Of a DNA stretch of 64,000 nt, positions 17,211-27,639 are shown piece by piece (the first letter of the stretch is position 1; the number at the start of each line of letters is the position of its first letter). Both the position numbers and the translations under genes were made by a program. The stretch comes from Solimonas marina (GTDB lineage: Bacteria; Pseudomonadota; Gammaproteobacteria; Nevskiales; Nevskiaceae): positions 124,001-188,000 of the forward strand of contig NZ_JAAVXB010000007.1 of assembly GCF_012241385.1 (NCBI RefSeq), given 5' to 3'. The notes beneath the pieces are model-generated. The model saw only the letters and a program-made list of their open reading frames with translations, was not told where the DNA came from and ran no database searches.

Positions 17211-17291
17211 AAGAAGAAGCTGCGAGCGCACGAACGACGGCACCGCACCGAGGGTGCTGGCATGCAGGTCGTTGTGAATGGTGCGGCACAT
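17190..17291 (-). CDS. probable leucine attenuation leader peptide upstream of leuA
   Basis: A 33-codon minus-strand frame, 112 bp upstream of leuA, reads MCRTIHNDLHASTLGAVPSF then VRSQLLLGLALLP and stop. The last ten residues contain six leucines, and four of the codons are CTT (three in a row), a codon that is rare in the neighbouring GC-rich genes. The final codons overlap a hairpin (17185-17198). Such a peptide lets ribosome stalling at low Leu-tRNA alter RNA folding before leuA. A -10-like tatagt lies about 10 bp before the ATG on the minus strand. Function is inferred from position and codon content. Confidence 0.6.
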   Translation of the reverse strand: MCRTIHNDLHASTLGAVPSFVRSQLLLGLALLP

Positions 17292-17362
17292 GACGCGGAA
17301 CTATAGACCAATTCGCCGCAGGGGAAAACCACCAATGGCGACGAACGTCACCATCTGCCGGT

Positions 17363-18181
17363 TCACGCGGTCGCCGACGAGCGGCGCACGCGCCGCCAGA
17401 TCAGCGCTGCCGGCCCCGACAGTGCGTACGCGAAAAAGCCCAGGAACAGGATGCGCGGCGGGTCGATCAGCACCAGCGCGAAGATGCCGATCACCGCGGC
17501 CAGCGACACGAAGCGCATCCGCGTCTTCAAGTTCAGCTTCTTGAAGCTGTTGTAGCGCACGCTCGACACCATCGACAGCGCCGTCGCCACCGTCAGCGGC
17601 GCCGCGAAGCCGAGCACTTCACTGCCGGTCAGCGGGACATGGCCGGAGACCCACGCGAACAACGAGCGGCTGTCGTCGACGCAACTCCAGACGAAGAAGG
17701 TGATGACCGCCGCCGCCGCCGGGCTCGGCACGCCGTAGAAATCCTTGTTCGAACTGGCCAGCGCCGCCAGCACGTTGAAGCGCGCCAGCCGCAGTGCCGC
17801 GCAGGCCGCGTACGCGAACGCGATGACCCAGCCGAGCTTGCCGCCGATCCACGGATAGTCGGCCAGATAGTGCAGCGAGAACGCCCAGATCAGCACCGCC
17901 GGCGCGATGCCGAATGCGACCATGTCGCACAGTGAGTCATATTCCTTGCCGAAGTCGGTCTGCGTATTGGTCAGCCGCGCAACGCGACCGTCGAGGCCAT
18001 CGCAGATCATCGCGCCAAAAATGCCGAACACCGCCGCCGAGAAATGACCGGCGGTGGCCATCACGATCGCGTAGAAGCCGCCGAACAACGTGCCGGTCGT
18101 CAGCATGTTCGGCACCAGATAGATGCCTTTGCGTCGCTTTTTGGGCTGGCTGCTGTCCATATCGTCGTTATGTCGTTTCAA
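17363..18181 (-). CDS. pssA: CDP-diacylglycerol-serine O-phosphatidyltransferase
   Basis: A 272-residue membrane enzyme making phosphatidylserine from CDP-diacylglycerol and serine. The CDP-alcohol phosphotransferase motif is seen as DGLDGRVARLTNTQTDFGKEYDSLCD (DGxxAR...GxxxDxxxD). The basic N-terminus QPKKRRKGIYLVPNMLTTGTLFGGFYA is typical of the type II (Bacillus-like) enzyme. About eight hydrophobic segments are present. It stands upstream of the leader/leuA on the same strand, 71 bp from the leader peptide. Confidence 0.92.
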   Translation of the reverse strand: MKRHNDDMDSSQPKKRRKGIYLVPNMLTTGTLFGGFYAIVMATAGHFSAAVFGIFGAMICDGLDGRVARLTNTQTDFGKEYDSLCDMVAFGIAPAVLIWAFSLHYLADYPWIGGKLGWVIAFAYAACAALRLARFNVLAALASSNKDFYGVPSPAAAAVITFFVWSCVDDSRSLFAWVSGHVPLTGSEVLGFAAPLTVATALSMVSSVRYNSFKKLNLKTRMRFVSLAAVIGIFALVLIDPPRILFLGFFAYALSGPAALIWRRVRRSSATA

Positions 18182-18299
18182 TCCCGGTGGGGCCGAATCT
18201 TAGCGGGTCGCCGGCCTGAATATCATTGCCGACCCGCCGCTTGCGTTACCGAAGCCCAGCCACGACGATGCGCGGGCCGCGCCCGGCGCGCGCTCCGCA

Positions 18300-19022
18300 A
18301 TGCACGTCACCGCGAGCCTCATCATCGATACGCCGCTGCCCACACTCGAACGCCTGGCCGACGACGCGCTGCTGCTGCAGTGGTCCGAAGACACCACCAA
18401 CACGGCGCCGATCCGCGCGCTGTGCGCAGCGTTGCGCGAGGCGGCCCTGCCCTGGCTGCGCGACCTGGTGCCGGCCTATGACAGCGTCGGCGTGTTCTTC
18501 GATCCGCGACAGTCCACGGCATCCGAGATCGGCGCTTACCTGCAGGACACGCTGCGCCGCCTGCCGGCCGGCGCGACCGAGCGCGATGCCGCGCGGCTGA
18601 TCGAGATCCCGGTCTGCTACGGCGGCGAGCACGGCCCGGACCTGGAATCGGCCGCGACCGAACTCGGCCTGACTGCAGCGGACCTTGCACGGCGGCACGC
18701 CGACGGCGACTACGAGGTGGCACTCATCGGCTTCGCGCCCGGCTTTCCCTATCTGCGCGGGCTGGACCCGACGCTGGCTTTGCCGCGCCTGGCGACGCCG
18801 CGAACCCGCGTTCCGGCCGGCAGCGTCGCGATCGGCGGTCAGCAGACCGGGATTTACCCGCGTGCAAGCCCCGGCGGCTGGCGATTGATCGGCAGCACGC
18901 CGCTGCGCCTGTTCGACGTCGAGCGTGCGCCGCCATCGCGCTTGTTGCCCGGCGACCGCGTGCGCTTCGTCGCCATCGACGCGGCAGGCTTCGCCGACCG
19001 CAACGAACACGACCTGAGCTGA
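18300..19022 (+). CDS. pxpB: 5-oxoprolinase subunit B
   Basis: A 240-residue KipI/PxpB protein. Conserved blocks include IPVCYGGEHGPDLESAA, HADGDYEVALIGFAPGFPYLRGLD (GFxPGFxYL) and VPAGSVAIGGQQTGIYPRASPGGWRLIG. With PxpC and PxpA it forms the ATP-dependent 5-oxoprolinase that opens pyroglutamate to glutamate. First gene of the operon, 10 bp ahead of pxpC. Confidence 0.94.
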   Translation: MHVTASLIIDTPLPTLERLADDALLLQWSEDTTNTAPIRALCAALREAALPWLRDLVPAYDSVGVFFDPRQSTASEIGAYLQDTLRRLPAGATERDAARLIEIPVCYGGEHGPDLESAATELGLTAADLARRHADGDYEVALIGFAPGFPYLRGLDPTLALPRLATPRTRVPAGSVAIGGQQTGIYPRASPGGWRLIGSTPLRLFDVERAPPSRLLPGDRVRFVAIDAAGFADRNEHDLS

Positions 19023-19032
19023 GCCCGCCCGC

Positions 19033-19983
19033 ATGAGTCTGAAAGTCATCAGCAGCGGCCCGCTGAGCACGGTGCAGGATCTCGGCCGCAGCGGCTGGCG
19101 CCACCTCGGCGTCGGCCTGGCCGGCGCCCTCGACGCCGACGCCGCGCGCATCGCCAACCGCCTAGTCGGCAACGCCGCCGACGCCGCCGTCATCGAATGC
19201 ACGCTGCAGGCGCCGACGCTGGAATTGCTGCAGCCCTGTCGCCTGGCGATCTGCGGCGCGCCACTGCAAGGCCGCTACCGCGGTGCCGACGACAGCCTGC
19301 TGACGATCGATAGTGGCCGCCGCTTCGATCTGCTGCCGGGACGCATCGAGCTGGGCCGCCTGCGCGGCGCGGCGCGCGCCTGGATCGCCGTGTCCGGCGG
19401 CATCGACGTTGCCGCCGTGCTCGGCAGCCGCAGCACCGATCTGCGTGCCGGCTTCGGCGGCCTGCTGGGCCGCGCACTGGCCGCCGATGACGTGCTGCCG
19501 CTGGGCGCCGCCCGGACCGACTTCACGCGCAGCCGTGCCGCACCGTGGTCGATCCGCGTCGACGCCCCGCCGCGTACCGCAGTGCTGCGCTATGTGCCGA
19601 GCGCCCAACCCGCCGCCGTCGCGCTGGCCCGCCGCGAATGGCAGATCGATGCGCGCAGCAATCGCCAGGGCCTGCGCCTGTCGGGCGACGCCCTGCCGTC
19701 ACCGCCGGCCAACGGCATCTCGGCCGCCGTCGCGCCGGGCACCATCCAGCTGCCGCCGGACGGTCAGCCCATCGTGCTGCTCGCCGACGCCCAAACCGTT
19801 GGCGGCTATCCACGCCTTGGCGACGTGATCGGCGCCGACCGCAATCGCCTCGCGCAACTGCTGCCGGGTCAGCGCGTCCGCTTCGAGGCCGTCAGCGTCG
19901 AACAGGCGCGCGAACTCGCGACACAGCGCGCCGCCGCGATGGCCGCACTCGAGCACGCCATCGCCCAATACGGCGGCAACTGA
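19033..19983 (+). CDS. pxpC: 5-oxoprolinase subunit C
   Basis: A 316-residue KipA/PxpC (biotin-dependent carboxyltransferase fold) protein. STVQDLGRSGWRHLGVGLAGALD at the start and the block around QPIVLLADAQTVGGYPRLGDVI near the end are the family signatures. It works as a complex with PxpB. The ATG is 10 bp after the pxpB stop; a 136-bp gap separates it from pxpA. Confidence 0.94.
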   Translation: MSLKVISSGPLSTVQDLGRSGWRHLGVGLAGALDADAARIANRLVGNAADAAVIECTLQAPTLELLQPCRLAICGAPLQGRYRGADDSLLTIDSGRRFDLLPGRIELGRLRGAARAWIAVSGGIDVAAVLGSRSTDLRAGFGGLLGRALAADDVLPLGAARTDFTRSRAAPWSIRVDAPPRTAVLRYVPSAQPAAVALARREWQIDARSNRQGLRLSGDALPSPPANGISAAVAPGTIQLPPDGQPIVLLADAQTVGGYPRLGDVIGADRNRLAQLLPGQRVRFEAVSVEQARELATQRAAAMAALEHAIAQYGGN

Positions 19984-20119
19984 CGCGGGTCGCGCCAGCC
20001 GCGCGGATCACCAATCGATGTCACGACCGTTGCGCTCTGCGCAACATCGCGACCGGCAGCGGGCGCCGCGCACGGCCAGGGCTGGAATCCGACCGGCCCG
20101 GTGCACTAGCCTCTCGGCC

Positions 20120-20860
20120 ATGCCCTCCATCGACTTCAACTGCGACCTCGGCGAAGGCTGCGGCGACGACGCGGCGATCGTGCCGTGGATCAGCAGCGCC
20201 AGCATCGCCTGCGGCGGCCACGCCGGCGACGAGCAGAGCATGCGCGCGACGCTGCGCCTGTGCCGCGCGCGCAGCGTTGCCGTCGGCGCGCATCCGTCCT
20301 ACCCCGATCGCGAGGGCTTCGGCCGTCGTGCGCAGGACTTGAGCCCGGCGCAGATTGCCGCCACCGTGCGCGAACAAATCCTCGCACTGCGCGCGATCGC
20401 CGAGCAGGAAGCCTGGCCGCTGCGCCACGTCAAACCGCACGGCGCGCTCTACAACCGCGCCGCGCGTGACGCCGACTGCGCTCGGGCGATCGCCGACTGC
20501 GTGGCGGCCATCGACCCGACGCTGACGCTGTACGGCCTGTCCGGCTCGGCGCTGACCGACGCCGGCAGCGCCGCCGGCCTGCGCGTCGCGCATGAGGTCT
20601 TCGCCGAACGCGGCTATGCCGCTGACGGCCAATTGCTGCCGCGCGGCACACCGGGCGCCGAACTCGATGACCTGCCGTCGGCACTCGCGCAGGCACGCGC
20701 GCTGGCGCAGCACGGCCGCCTGACGCTGGCCGACGGCCAGATCCTGCAGCGCCGCGCCGACACGCTGTGCCTGCACGGCGACCGCGCCGATGCCGCCGCC
20801 TTCGCCCGCGCCTTGCGCGAAGGGCTGGAAGTGGTGGGCGTCGGCGTGCACGCGCTGTGA
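20120..20860 (+). CDS. pxpA: 5-oxoprolinase subunit A (LamB/YcsF family)
   Basis: A 246-residue protein starting MPSIDFNCDLGEGCG. The motifs SIACGGHAGDEQSM, GAHPSYPDREGFGRR and VKPHGALYN identify the YcsF/PxpA family, which catalyses the ring opening with PxpB-PxpC. The frame is open upstream, but the ATG at 20120 gives the family N-terminus. Third gene of the operon. Confidence 0.94.
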   Translation: MPSIDFNCDLGEGCGDDAAIVPWISSASIACGGHAGDEQSMRATLRLCRARSVAVGAHPSYPDREGFGRRAQDLSPAQIAATVREQILALRAIAEQEAWPLRHVKPHGALYNRAARDADCARAIADCVAAIDPTLTLYGLSGSALTDAGSAAGLRVAHEVFAERGYAADGQLLPRGTPGAELDDLPSALAQARALAQHGRLTLADGQILQRRADTLCLHGDRADAAAFARALREGLEVVGVGVHAL

Positions 20861-20912
20861 TCCACCCCGCCCTCACCGCCACCGGGGCCGCGCCCCGCAG
20901 CCGACGCACGAC

Positions 20913-21602
20913 ATGATCGACCTCAATTACTGGCCGCTGCTGGGCATCGCCTGCGTGGTGCTCGGCTTCATCCTGCGCTTCAACCCGGTGATCGTGGTCG
21001 TCGGCGCCGGCCTCGTCAGCGGCCTGTGCGCCGGCATGAGCGTGCCGAACCTGCTGGAGCTGCTCGGCAAGAGCTTCGTGTCGAACCGCGCGCTACTGCT
21101 GTTCGGGCTGACACTGCCGACCATCGGCGTGCTCGAACGCGCCGGCCTGCGCGAGCACGCGCACGCCTGGATCGGTCGCCTGGCCGGATTGACGCTGGGC
21201 CGGCTGCTCGCCGGCTATCTGCTGCTGCGCCAACTGCTGAGCATGGTCGGTCTCAATCAGGTCGGCGGCCACCCGCAGACGGTGCGCCCGCTGCTGGCGC
21301 CGATGAGCGAGGCCGCCGCCGAGAAAGAGCACGGCAAGCTGCCCGACGCGGAGCGCCAACGCCTGTTCGCGCTCGACGCGGCCACCGACAACATCGGCCT
21401 GTTCTTCGGCGAGGACGTGTTCGTCGCCATCGGCGCGGTGCTGCTGATCCAGGGTTTCTACGCGCAAAACGGCATCGTCCTCGAACCGCTGCAGATCGCG
21501 CTGTGGGCGCTGCCGACGGCGATCGCCGCCTTCGTCATTCACGCGCTGCGCATCCGCCTCTACAGCCGCGCGCTGCGCCGCCGCCTGGAGGCGGGGCGAT
21601 GA
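20913..21602 (+). CDS. DUF969 membrane protein, probable 5-oxoproline transporter subunit
   Basis: A 229-residue protein starting MIDLNYWPLLGIACVVLGF. About five to six hydrophobic segments; conserved LNQVGGHPQTVRPLLAPM and ATDNIGLFFGEDVFVAIGAVLLI mark DUF969. DUF969 and DUF979 pairs often sit with pxpABC and pcp; a role as a two-part pyroglutamate permease is inferred from this context. Its stop overlaps the start of the DUF979 gene (ATGA). Confidence 0.85.
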   Translation: MIDLNYWPLLGIACVVLGFILRFNPVIVVVGAGLVSGLCAGMSVPNLLELLGKSFVSNRALLLFGLTLPTIGVLERAGLREHAHAWIGRLAGLTLGRLLAGYLLLRQLLSMVGLNQVGGHPQTVRPLLAPMSEAAAEKEHGKLPDAERQRLFALDAATDNIGLFFGEDVFVAIGAVLLIQGFYAQNGIVLEPLQIALWALPTAIAAFVIHALRIRLYSRALRRRLEAGR

Positions 21603-22564
21603 TCCATCTCGGCTATTTCTACGGGCTGCTGGCACTGCTGATCGCCTACACGGCGCTGCGCAACCTGCGCGAACGGCGCTGGCGCGCGGCCGGCTTCTGG
21701 GCGGTGACCGCGCTGCTGATCGGCAGCGGCGACTGGGTGCTGGCGCGCGACGCTGCCGGCGACCCGCTGCCCGCGCAATGCGCCGGCGTCGCGGTCCTGC
21801 TGCTGGCGGTGCTGGCGCCGGGCATGCAAAGACCGGCGCTGGCCGAAGCCCCGCTCGAACAGCGGCTCGCCAGTGCCCGCCGTCTCGGCCACCGGCTGTT
21901 CGTGCCGGCGCTGCTGATTCCGCTGATCACGGTACTGGTCGTGATCGCCGGCAAATGGTTGACCGAGAGTGGCCTGATCGGTGCCGACGACAGTGTCACG
22001 CTGATCGGCCTGTCGCTGGCCAGCGTCATCGCCGTGCTGGTAGCGCTGCGCATGGGCCGCGCGCCGCTGCCAACCGCGGCCCGTGAAGGCCGGCGCCTGC
22101 TCGACACCATGGGCTGGGCGGCATTGCTGCCGCTGGTATTGGCGACACTCGGCGGCGTGTTCGCAGCCAGCGGCGTCGGCGATGCGGTCTCGGCGCTGGT
22201 CACTGCGGTGATTCCCAGCGACAGCCGTGTCGCCTGCGTGCTCGCCTATGGCCTCGGCATGGTCTTGTTCACCGTCATCATGGGCAATGCCTTCGCCGCG
22301 TTTCCGGTCATGACGGCCGGCATTGGCCTGCCGCTGCTGATCCACGAACACGGCGCCAACGCCGCCATCCTCGGCTCGCTGGGCATGCTCACCGGCTATT
22401 GCGGCACACTGCTGACGCCGATGGCGGCCAACTTCAATCTGGTGCCGGTGGCGCTGCTCGAACTCGACGACCCCTACGCGGTGATCCGCGCGCAGTTGCC
22501 GACCGCGCTGGGCCTGATGGCCGTCAACCTGCTGCTGATGTACTGGCTGATCTTCGCGTTCTGA
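21599..22564 (+). CDS. DUF979 membrane protein, probable 5-oxoproline transporter subunit
   Basis: A 321-residue, very hydrophobic protein (about nine segments) starting [22 protein letters not shown]. The blocks [17 protein letters not shown] and [19 protein letters not shown] are DUF979 hallmarks. ATGA overlap with DUF969 implies coupled translation and probably a heteromeric membrane complex. A longer frame upstream is shadow of the DUF969 gene. Confidence 0.85.
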   Translation: MIHLGYFYGLLALLIAYTALRNLRERRWRAAGFWAVTALLIGSGDWVLARDAAGDPLPAQCAGVAVLLLAVLAPGMQRPALAEAPLEQRLASARRLGHRLFVPALLIPLITVLVVIAGKWLTESGLIGADDSVTLIGLSLASVIAVLVALRMGRAPLPTAAREGRRLLDTMGWAALLPLVLATLGGVFAASGVGDAVSALVTAVIPSDSRVACVLAYGLGMVLFTVIMGNAFAAFPVMTAGIGLPLLIHEHGANAAILGSLGMLTGYCGTLLTPMAANFNLVPVALLELDDPYAVIRAQLPTALGLMAVNLLLMYWLIFAF

Positions 22565-22569
22565 GGCCC

Positions 22570-23235
22570 ATGATGCGCAAGTCCTCCAAGACCCCGACCG
22601 TGCTGCTGACCGGCTTCGCGCCGTTCGGCGGCGAATCGAGCAACCCGAGCTGGGAGGCCGTCGCCGGCCTGCATGGCGCGCGCATCGCCGGCCATCGCGT
22701 GCAGGCCGTGCAGCTGCCGGTCGTCTTCGGCGACTCGCTGCGTACGTTGCGCGCGGCGCTGCGCGAACACAAACCCGCACTGGTGATCTGCGTTGGTCAG
22801 GCCGGCGGCCGCGCGCAACTGACCATCGAACGCGTCGGCATCAACGTCGACGACGCGCGCATCGCCGACAATCGCGGCCAGCAGCCAATCGACGAACCGG
22901 TGGTCGCCGGCGGCCCGGCCGCCTACTTCGCGACGCTGCCGATCAAGGCCATGCTGCAGGCGTTGCGCGACGCCGGCATTCCCGCCGAAATCTCGCAGAC
23001 CGCCGGCACCTATGTCTGCAACCACGTGCTCTACGGCCTGCTGCACGCGCTGCGCGCGCAGCCCCGCGTGCGCGGCGGCTTCATTCACATTCCGTATTCG
23101 CCGGCGCAGGCCGCGCAACACCCCGGCGCGCCGAGCCTGCCGATCGACGTCGTGCAGGCGGCACTGCGTCTGTGCGTGCGCACCGCGCTTCGCACCGCCG
23201 GTGACCTGCGGCTGAGTGCAGGCGCCGAAAGCTGA
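22570..23235 (+). CDS. pcp: pyrrolidone-carboxylate peptidase
   Basis: A 221-residue cysteine peptidase (C15) that cuts N-terminal pyroglutamate off peptides, feeding 5-oxoproline to Pxp[24 protein letters not shown], the glutamate in [17 protein letters not shown], the catalytic cysteine in [15 protein letters not shown] and histidine in [10 protein letters not shown] are all visible. It starts 5 bp after the DUF979 stop, completing the operon. Confidence 0.94.
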   Translation: MMRKSSKTPTVLLTGFAPFGGESSNPSWEAVAGLHGARIAGHRVQAVQLPVVFGDSLRTLRAALREHKPALVICVGQAGGRAQLTIERVGINVDDARIADNRGQQPIDEPVVAGGPAAYFATLPIKAMLQALRDAGIPAEISQTAGTYVCNHVLYGLLHALRAQPRVRGGFIHIPYSPAQAAQHPGAPSLPIDVVQAALRLCVRTALRTAGDLRLSAGAES

Positions 23236-23256
23236 AGAAGCGCGAACGCCGCGCAC

Positions 23257-23286
23257 AAAAAACGCCCGCGTGCGCGGGCGTTCTTG
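23257..23286. terminator. bidirectional terminator between pcp and ilvC
   Basis: aacgcccgcg-tgcg-cgggcgtt is a strong stem with an A-run on its left (23257-23262) and a short T-rich stretch on its right. It can end the pcp operon on the plus strand and ilvC on the minus strand. Confidence 0.8.
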
Positions 23287-23334
23287 ACTCGATGATCGTA
23301 CGACGCTGCGGCAGGAGCCGTAGCGTCGCGAGGA

Positions 23335-24432
<1,098 letters not shown>

Positions 24433-24936
24433 TCAGACCACCGGCACGCGCATGCACTGCGCACCGCGCTGCAGGGCGGCAACGCCGGAACGGACCAGCT
24501 CCAGCACCGGCGCGATCTTCTCGATCGCCGCGACGAACGCATCGATCTCCGGGGCGGCACCGGCGCATTGCGCGGTGCGCGTCTCGCCGGTCTCGTCGAG
24601 GATCACGCCGCGATGCTCGCGCACGCAGTCGAGCAGCGCGCGGGTGTCGACGCCGAGCGTCGAGACCTTGAGCATGACCAGCTCGCACTCGAGGTGCTCG
24701 TCGCTCGACAGGTCGGAAATCTCGACGATGTCGATCAGCTTGCGGGTCTGCTTGATGATCTGCTCGATGACCGCATCGGAACCCGTCGTGACGAGCGTCA
24801 GGCGCGAAACCGTCGGATCGTGCGTCGGCGCGACCGACAACGAGTCGATGTTGTAGCCGCGCGACGAAAACATCGCCGCGACGCGGGCCAGCGCGCCCGC
24901 TTCGTTTTGTAGCAGGATAGAGATGATATGACGCAT
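24433..24936 (-). CDS. ilvN: acetolactate synthase regulatory subunit
   Basis: A 167-residue protein. The ACT domain begins MRHIISILLQNEAGALARVAAMFSSRGYNIDSLSVAPT, the classic feedback-binding site. The second half matches the IlvH C-terminal domain (LVMLKVSTLG). It should regulate the IlvB subunit encoded divergently 152 bp away, and its gene probably forms an operon with ilvC. Confidence 0.94.
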   Translation of the reverse strand: MRHIISILLQNEAGALARVAAMFSSRGYNIDSLSVAPTHDPTVSRLTLVTTGSDAVIEQIIKQTRKLIDIVEISDLSSDEHLECELVMLKVSTLGVDTRALLDCVREHRGVILDETGETRTAQCAGAAPEIDAFVAAIEKIAPVLELVRSGVAALQRGAQCMRVPVV

Positions 24937-25016
24937 AGGGCGCGCATCTTAGTGGCTCGCGGCCGAGAAAGCACCAAAAAATTGGCCGTGGGCTAGCACG
25001 AACGCGGCGCCAAGAC

Positions 25017-25038
25017 TATTGGGGTAGCCCCCCAAATA
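25017..25038. promoter_or_regulatory. inverted repeat in the ilvN/ilvB divergent intergenic region
   Basis: tattgggg-tagcc-ccccaaata lies in the 152-bp gap between the divergent ilvNC and ilvB genes. It could be an operator controlling both sides. No leader peptide rich in branched-chain residues was found here. Confidence 0.35.
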
Positions 25039-25088
25039 GGGCTAAGATTCGCGCCCCCTACGTTTGACGCGCACCGCCAAGACCCTCA

Positions 25089-26933
25089 ATGAACGCCGTA
25101 CTGAAGACTGCCCACCCGCTCGCCGGCCAGACGATGACCGGAGCGGACATGATCGTCCAGATTCTTGCGGACGAGGGCGTCGAGGTCGTCTTCGGCTACA
25201 GCGGCGGTGCGATTCTGCCCTGCTACGACGCGATCTACCGCTACAACGCCGCGCATCCGAGTGCCGACGGCGGCGAGTCCATCCCGCTGATCGTGCCGGC
25301 CAACGAGCAGGCCGCCGGCTTCATGGCCGCCGGCTATTCGCGCGCGTCCGGCCGCGTCGGCGTGTGCATGGTGACGTCCGGCCCGGGCGCGACCAATACC
25401 GTCACGCCGGTGCGCGACAGCATGGCCGACTCGATCCCGATGGTCGTGATCTGCGGCCAGGTGCCGACCGCCGCGGTCGGCACCGATGCGTTCCAGGAAG
25501 CGCCGATCAGCGCGATCATGGGCTCGGCGGCCAAGCACGTGTTCCTCGTCACCGACGCCAGCAAGCTCGAAGCGACGCTGCGCAGCGCGTTCGAGATCGC
25601 CCGCACCGGCCGCCCCGGCCCGGTGGTCGTCGACATCCCCAAGGACGTGCAGAACTGGAGCGGTCCGTTCCAGGGCGAGGGCGTGCTGCCGCTGCCGGGC
25701 TACCGCGCGCGGCTCAAGGAGGTCTACGAAAACCTGGTGACGCCGACCCAGCAGCGCAGCTTCCTCGACCTGCTGCGTCAGGCCAAGCGGCCGCTGATCT
25801 ATGCCGGCGGCGGCGTCATTCACGGCGAGGCCTCGGAAAGCCTGCGCGCGTTCGCGCACGCCTTCGGCATCCCGGTGACGACGACGCTGATGGGCATCGG
25901 CTGCTACGACACCACCGAGCCGCTGTGCCTGCAGATGCTCGGCATGCACGGCACCGCGTTCGCCAACTACGCGGTCGACGACTGCGACTTCCTGATCGCG
26001 GTCGGCGCGCGCTTCGACGACCGCGTCGCCGGCAATCCGGGCAAGTTCGCGCCAAATGCCAAGGCCATCGCCCACTTCGACATCGACCCGTCGGAGATCA
26101 ACAAGGTCAAGCGCGTGCAGTGGCACCACGTCGGCGAGCTCAATGCGGCGCTGAACAGCCTGCGCGAGTACCTCGGCAAGCAGGGCTTTGCACCCGACTA
26201 CGGCGAGTGGCATGCCCATATCGCCCAGCTCAAGCAGGTCCACGCGATGAACTACGAGCGCGGCGGCGAGCTGATCCAGCCGCATGCCGTGATCGAGGCG
26301 ATCAACGCGCAGACCCAGGGCGAGGCCGTGGTCGCCACCGGCGTCGGCCAGCACCAGATGTGGGCCGCGCAGTATTTCGACTTCAAGCATCCGCGCCTGT
26401 GGCTGACGTCCGGCTCGATGGGCACGATGGGCTTCGGTCTGCCGGCCGCGCTCGGCGCCGCGTTCGCGGCCAGGGACAAGATCGTCATCGACATCGACGG
26501 CGACGCCTCGATCCGCATGAACTACGGCGAGCTGGAAACGGCGACGACCTACAAGCTGCCGGTCAAGATCGTCATGCTCAACAACAACGGCGACGGCATG
26601 GTCAAGCAGTGGCAGCGGCTGTTCTTCGAGTCGCGCTACGCGGGTTCGGACAAGACGCTGCACACCAAGGACTTCATCAAGGCCGCCGAGGCCGACGGCT
26701 ATCAGTTCGCGGCGCGCGTCGAGAAGAAGAGCGAGCTCGAAGCGACGATCAAGGCCTTCATCGAAGCCGACGGCCCGGCCTTCCTCGAAGTCATGATCGA
26801 CCCGATGGCGTCGGTCTACCCGATGGTCGGTCCCGGTCAGCCCTACGCGCAGATGATCACCGGCGACTGGATCCAGTCGCGCAGCGAGGTCGCACCGGAA
26901 AAGGCCGACGCGCAAACCACGCAGATGTTCTGA
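25089..26933 (+). CDS. ilvB: acetolactate synthase large subunit
   Basis: A 614-residue thiamine diphosphate enzyme. EVVFGYSGGAILPCYDAI, the catalytic glutamate in VPANEQAAGFMAAGYSR, TSGPGATN, and the ThDP motif from GDASIRMNYGELETA (GDxS...) to NNNGDGMVKQWQ are seen. It makes acetolactate or acetohydroxybutyrate. It is transcribed away from ilvN-ilvC, whereas these genes are usually together on one strand. Confidence 0.95.
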   Translation: MNAVLKTAHPLAGQTMTGADMIVQILADEGVEVVFGYSGGAILPCYDAIYRYNAAHPSADGGESIPLIVPANEQAAGFMAAGYSRASGRVGVCMVTSGPGATNTVTPVRDSMADSIPMVVICGQVPTAAVGTDAFQEAPISAIMGSAAKHVFLVTDASKLEATLRSAFEIARTGRPGPVVVDIPKDVQNWSGPFQGEGVLPLPGYRARLKEVYENLVTPTQQRSFLDLLRQAKRPLIYAGGGVIHGEASESLRAFAHAFGIPVTTTLMGIGCYDTTEPLCLQMLGMHGTAFANYAVDDCDFLIAVGARFDDRVAGNPGKFAPNAKAIAHFDIDPSEINKVKRVQWHHVGELNAALNSLREYLGKQGFAPDYGEWHAHIAQLKQVHAMNYERGGELIQPHAVIEAINAQTQGEAVVATGVGQHQMWAAQYFDFKHPRLWLTSGSMGTMGFGLPAALGAAFAARDKIVIDIDGDASIRMNYGELETATTYKLPVKIVMLNNNGDGMVKQWQRLFFESRYAGSDKTLHTKDFIKAAEADGYQFAARVEKKSELEATIKAFIEADGPAFLEVMIDPMASVYPMVGPGQPYAQMITGDWIQSRSEVAPEKADAQTTQMF

Positions 26934-27049
26934 CGCGCGGGCGTCGGTGCCGAGAGCCGGTCAAGGCCGGCTGATGCGGTACGTGCGCTGGACAAATTCA
27001 ACGGCAGGCTGTGACCAGCGTCGGCTCGCACCTCTTCAGTTCTCGGCAC

Positions 27050-27574
27050 ATGGACCTCCAAACCCCACTGCAGTACAAGATCTGGGCCGACCGTCGGACA
27101 CTGGACGCCGTCGCCCGGCTCGATCAACGAAGCGCATCCGCGGCCTTCGCGTTTGCTCGACAGCAGCTCAATCACATGGTGCGGGTCGAAGAACTGTTCC
27201 GTGCTCGATTGATCGGTGCCGCCGATCCGTATGCTTCCACGAACACACATGATGTGCCTCAGCTTACAGCGCTCGATCACCGATTGATGGCGTCGAACCG
27301 CTGGCTGCAGGATTACGTTCGGACGCTTCCGCCAGGCGAGATCGGCAAATACATCCGCTTTGCGTTCGTCGACGGCAGGAATGGAATGCTGACCCGCGAG
27401 GAGGTGATCTACCACTTGATCAACCACGGCACCTACCATCGCGGGGCCATCGGGCACGCACTCGACCTGGCAGGCGCTCATCGGCCGGCGGACACGTATA
27501 CCGTCTTCGTTCATGCGGCAGAACCGGCGCGCAGAGACGCTGGACCCGCCACAGACCACCGGTCATCTGACTGA
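27050..27574 (+). CDS. DinB-like damage-inducible family protein
   Basis: A 174-residue four-helix protein starting MDLQTPLQYKIWADRRTLD. The putative metal-binding histidines are in QLNHMVRVEELF and in YHLINHGTYHRGAIGH, the DinB/YfiT superfamily pattern (H...HxxxH). A metal-dependent thiol-transfer or hydrolase role is possible; the substrate is unknown. The frame is open to a GTG at 27011, but the ATG at 27050 is the family-like start. The C-terminal 20 residues are charged and unconserved. Confidence 0.75.
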   Translation: MDLQTPLQYKIWADRRTLDAVARLDQRSASAAFAFARQQLNHMVRVEELFRARLIGAADPYASTNTHDVPQLTALDHRLMASNRWLQDYVRTLPPGEIGKYIRFAFVDGRNGMLTREEVIYHLINHGTYHRGAIGHALDLAGAHRPADTYTVFVHAAEPARRDAGPATDHRSSD

Positions 27575-27639
27575 GCACATCAGCTGCGGCGCGGCCTCGC
27601 CAGGGACGCGTCCGAAGCGCTGGCAGCGTACGCAACCAG

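Noticed and set aside
25086-26915. A 609-codon minus-strand frame over ilvB
   Set aside because: Antisense shadow of an enzyme with all its catalytic motifs.
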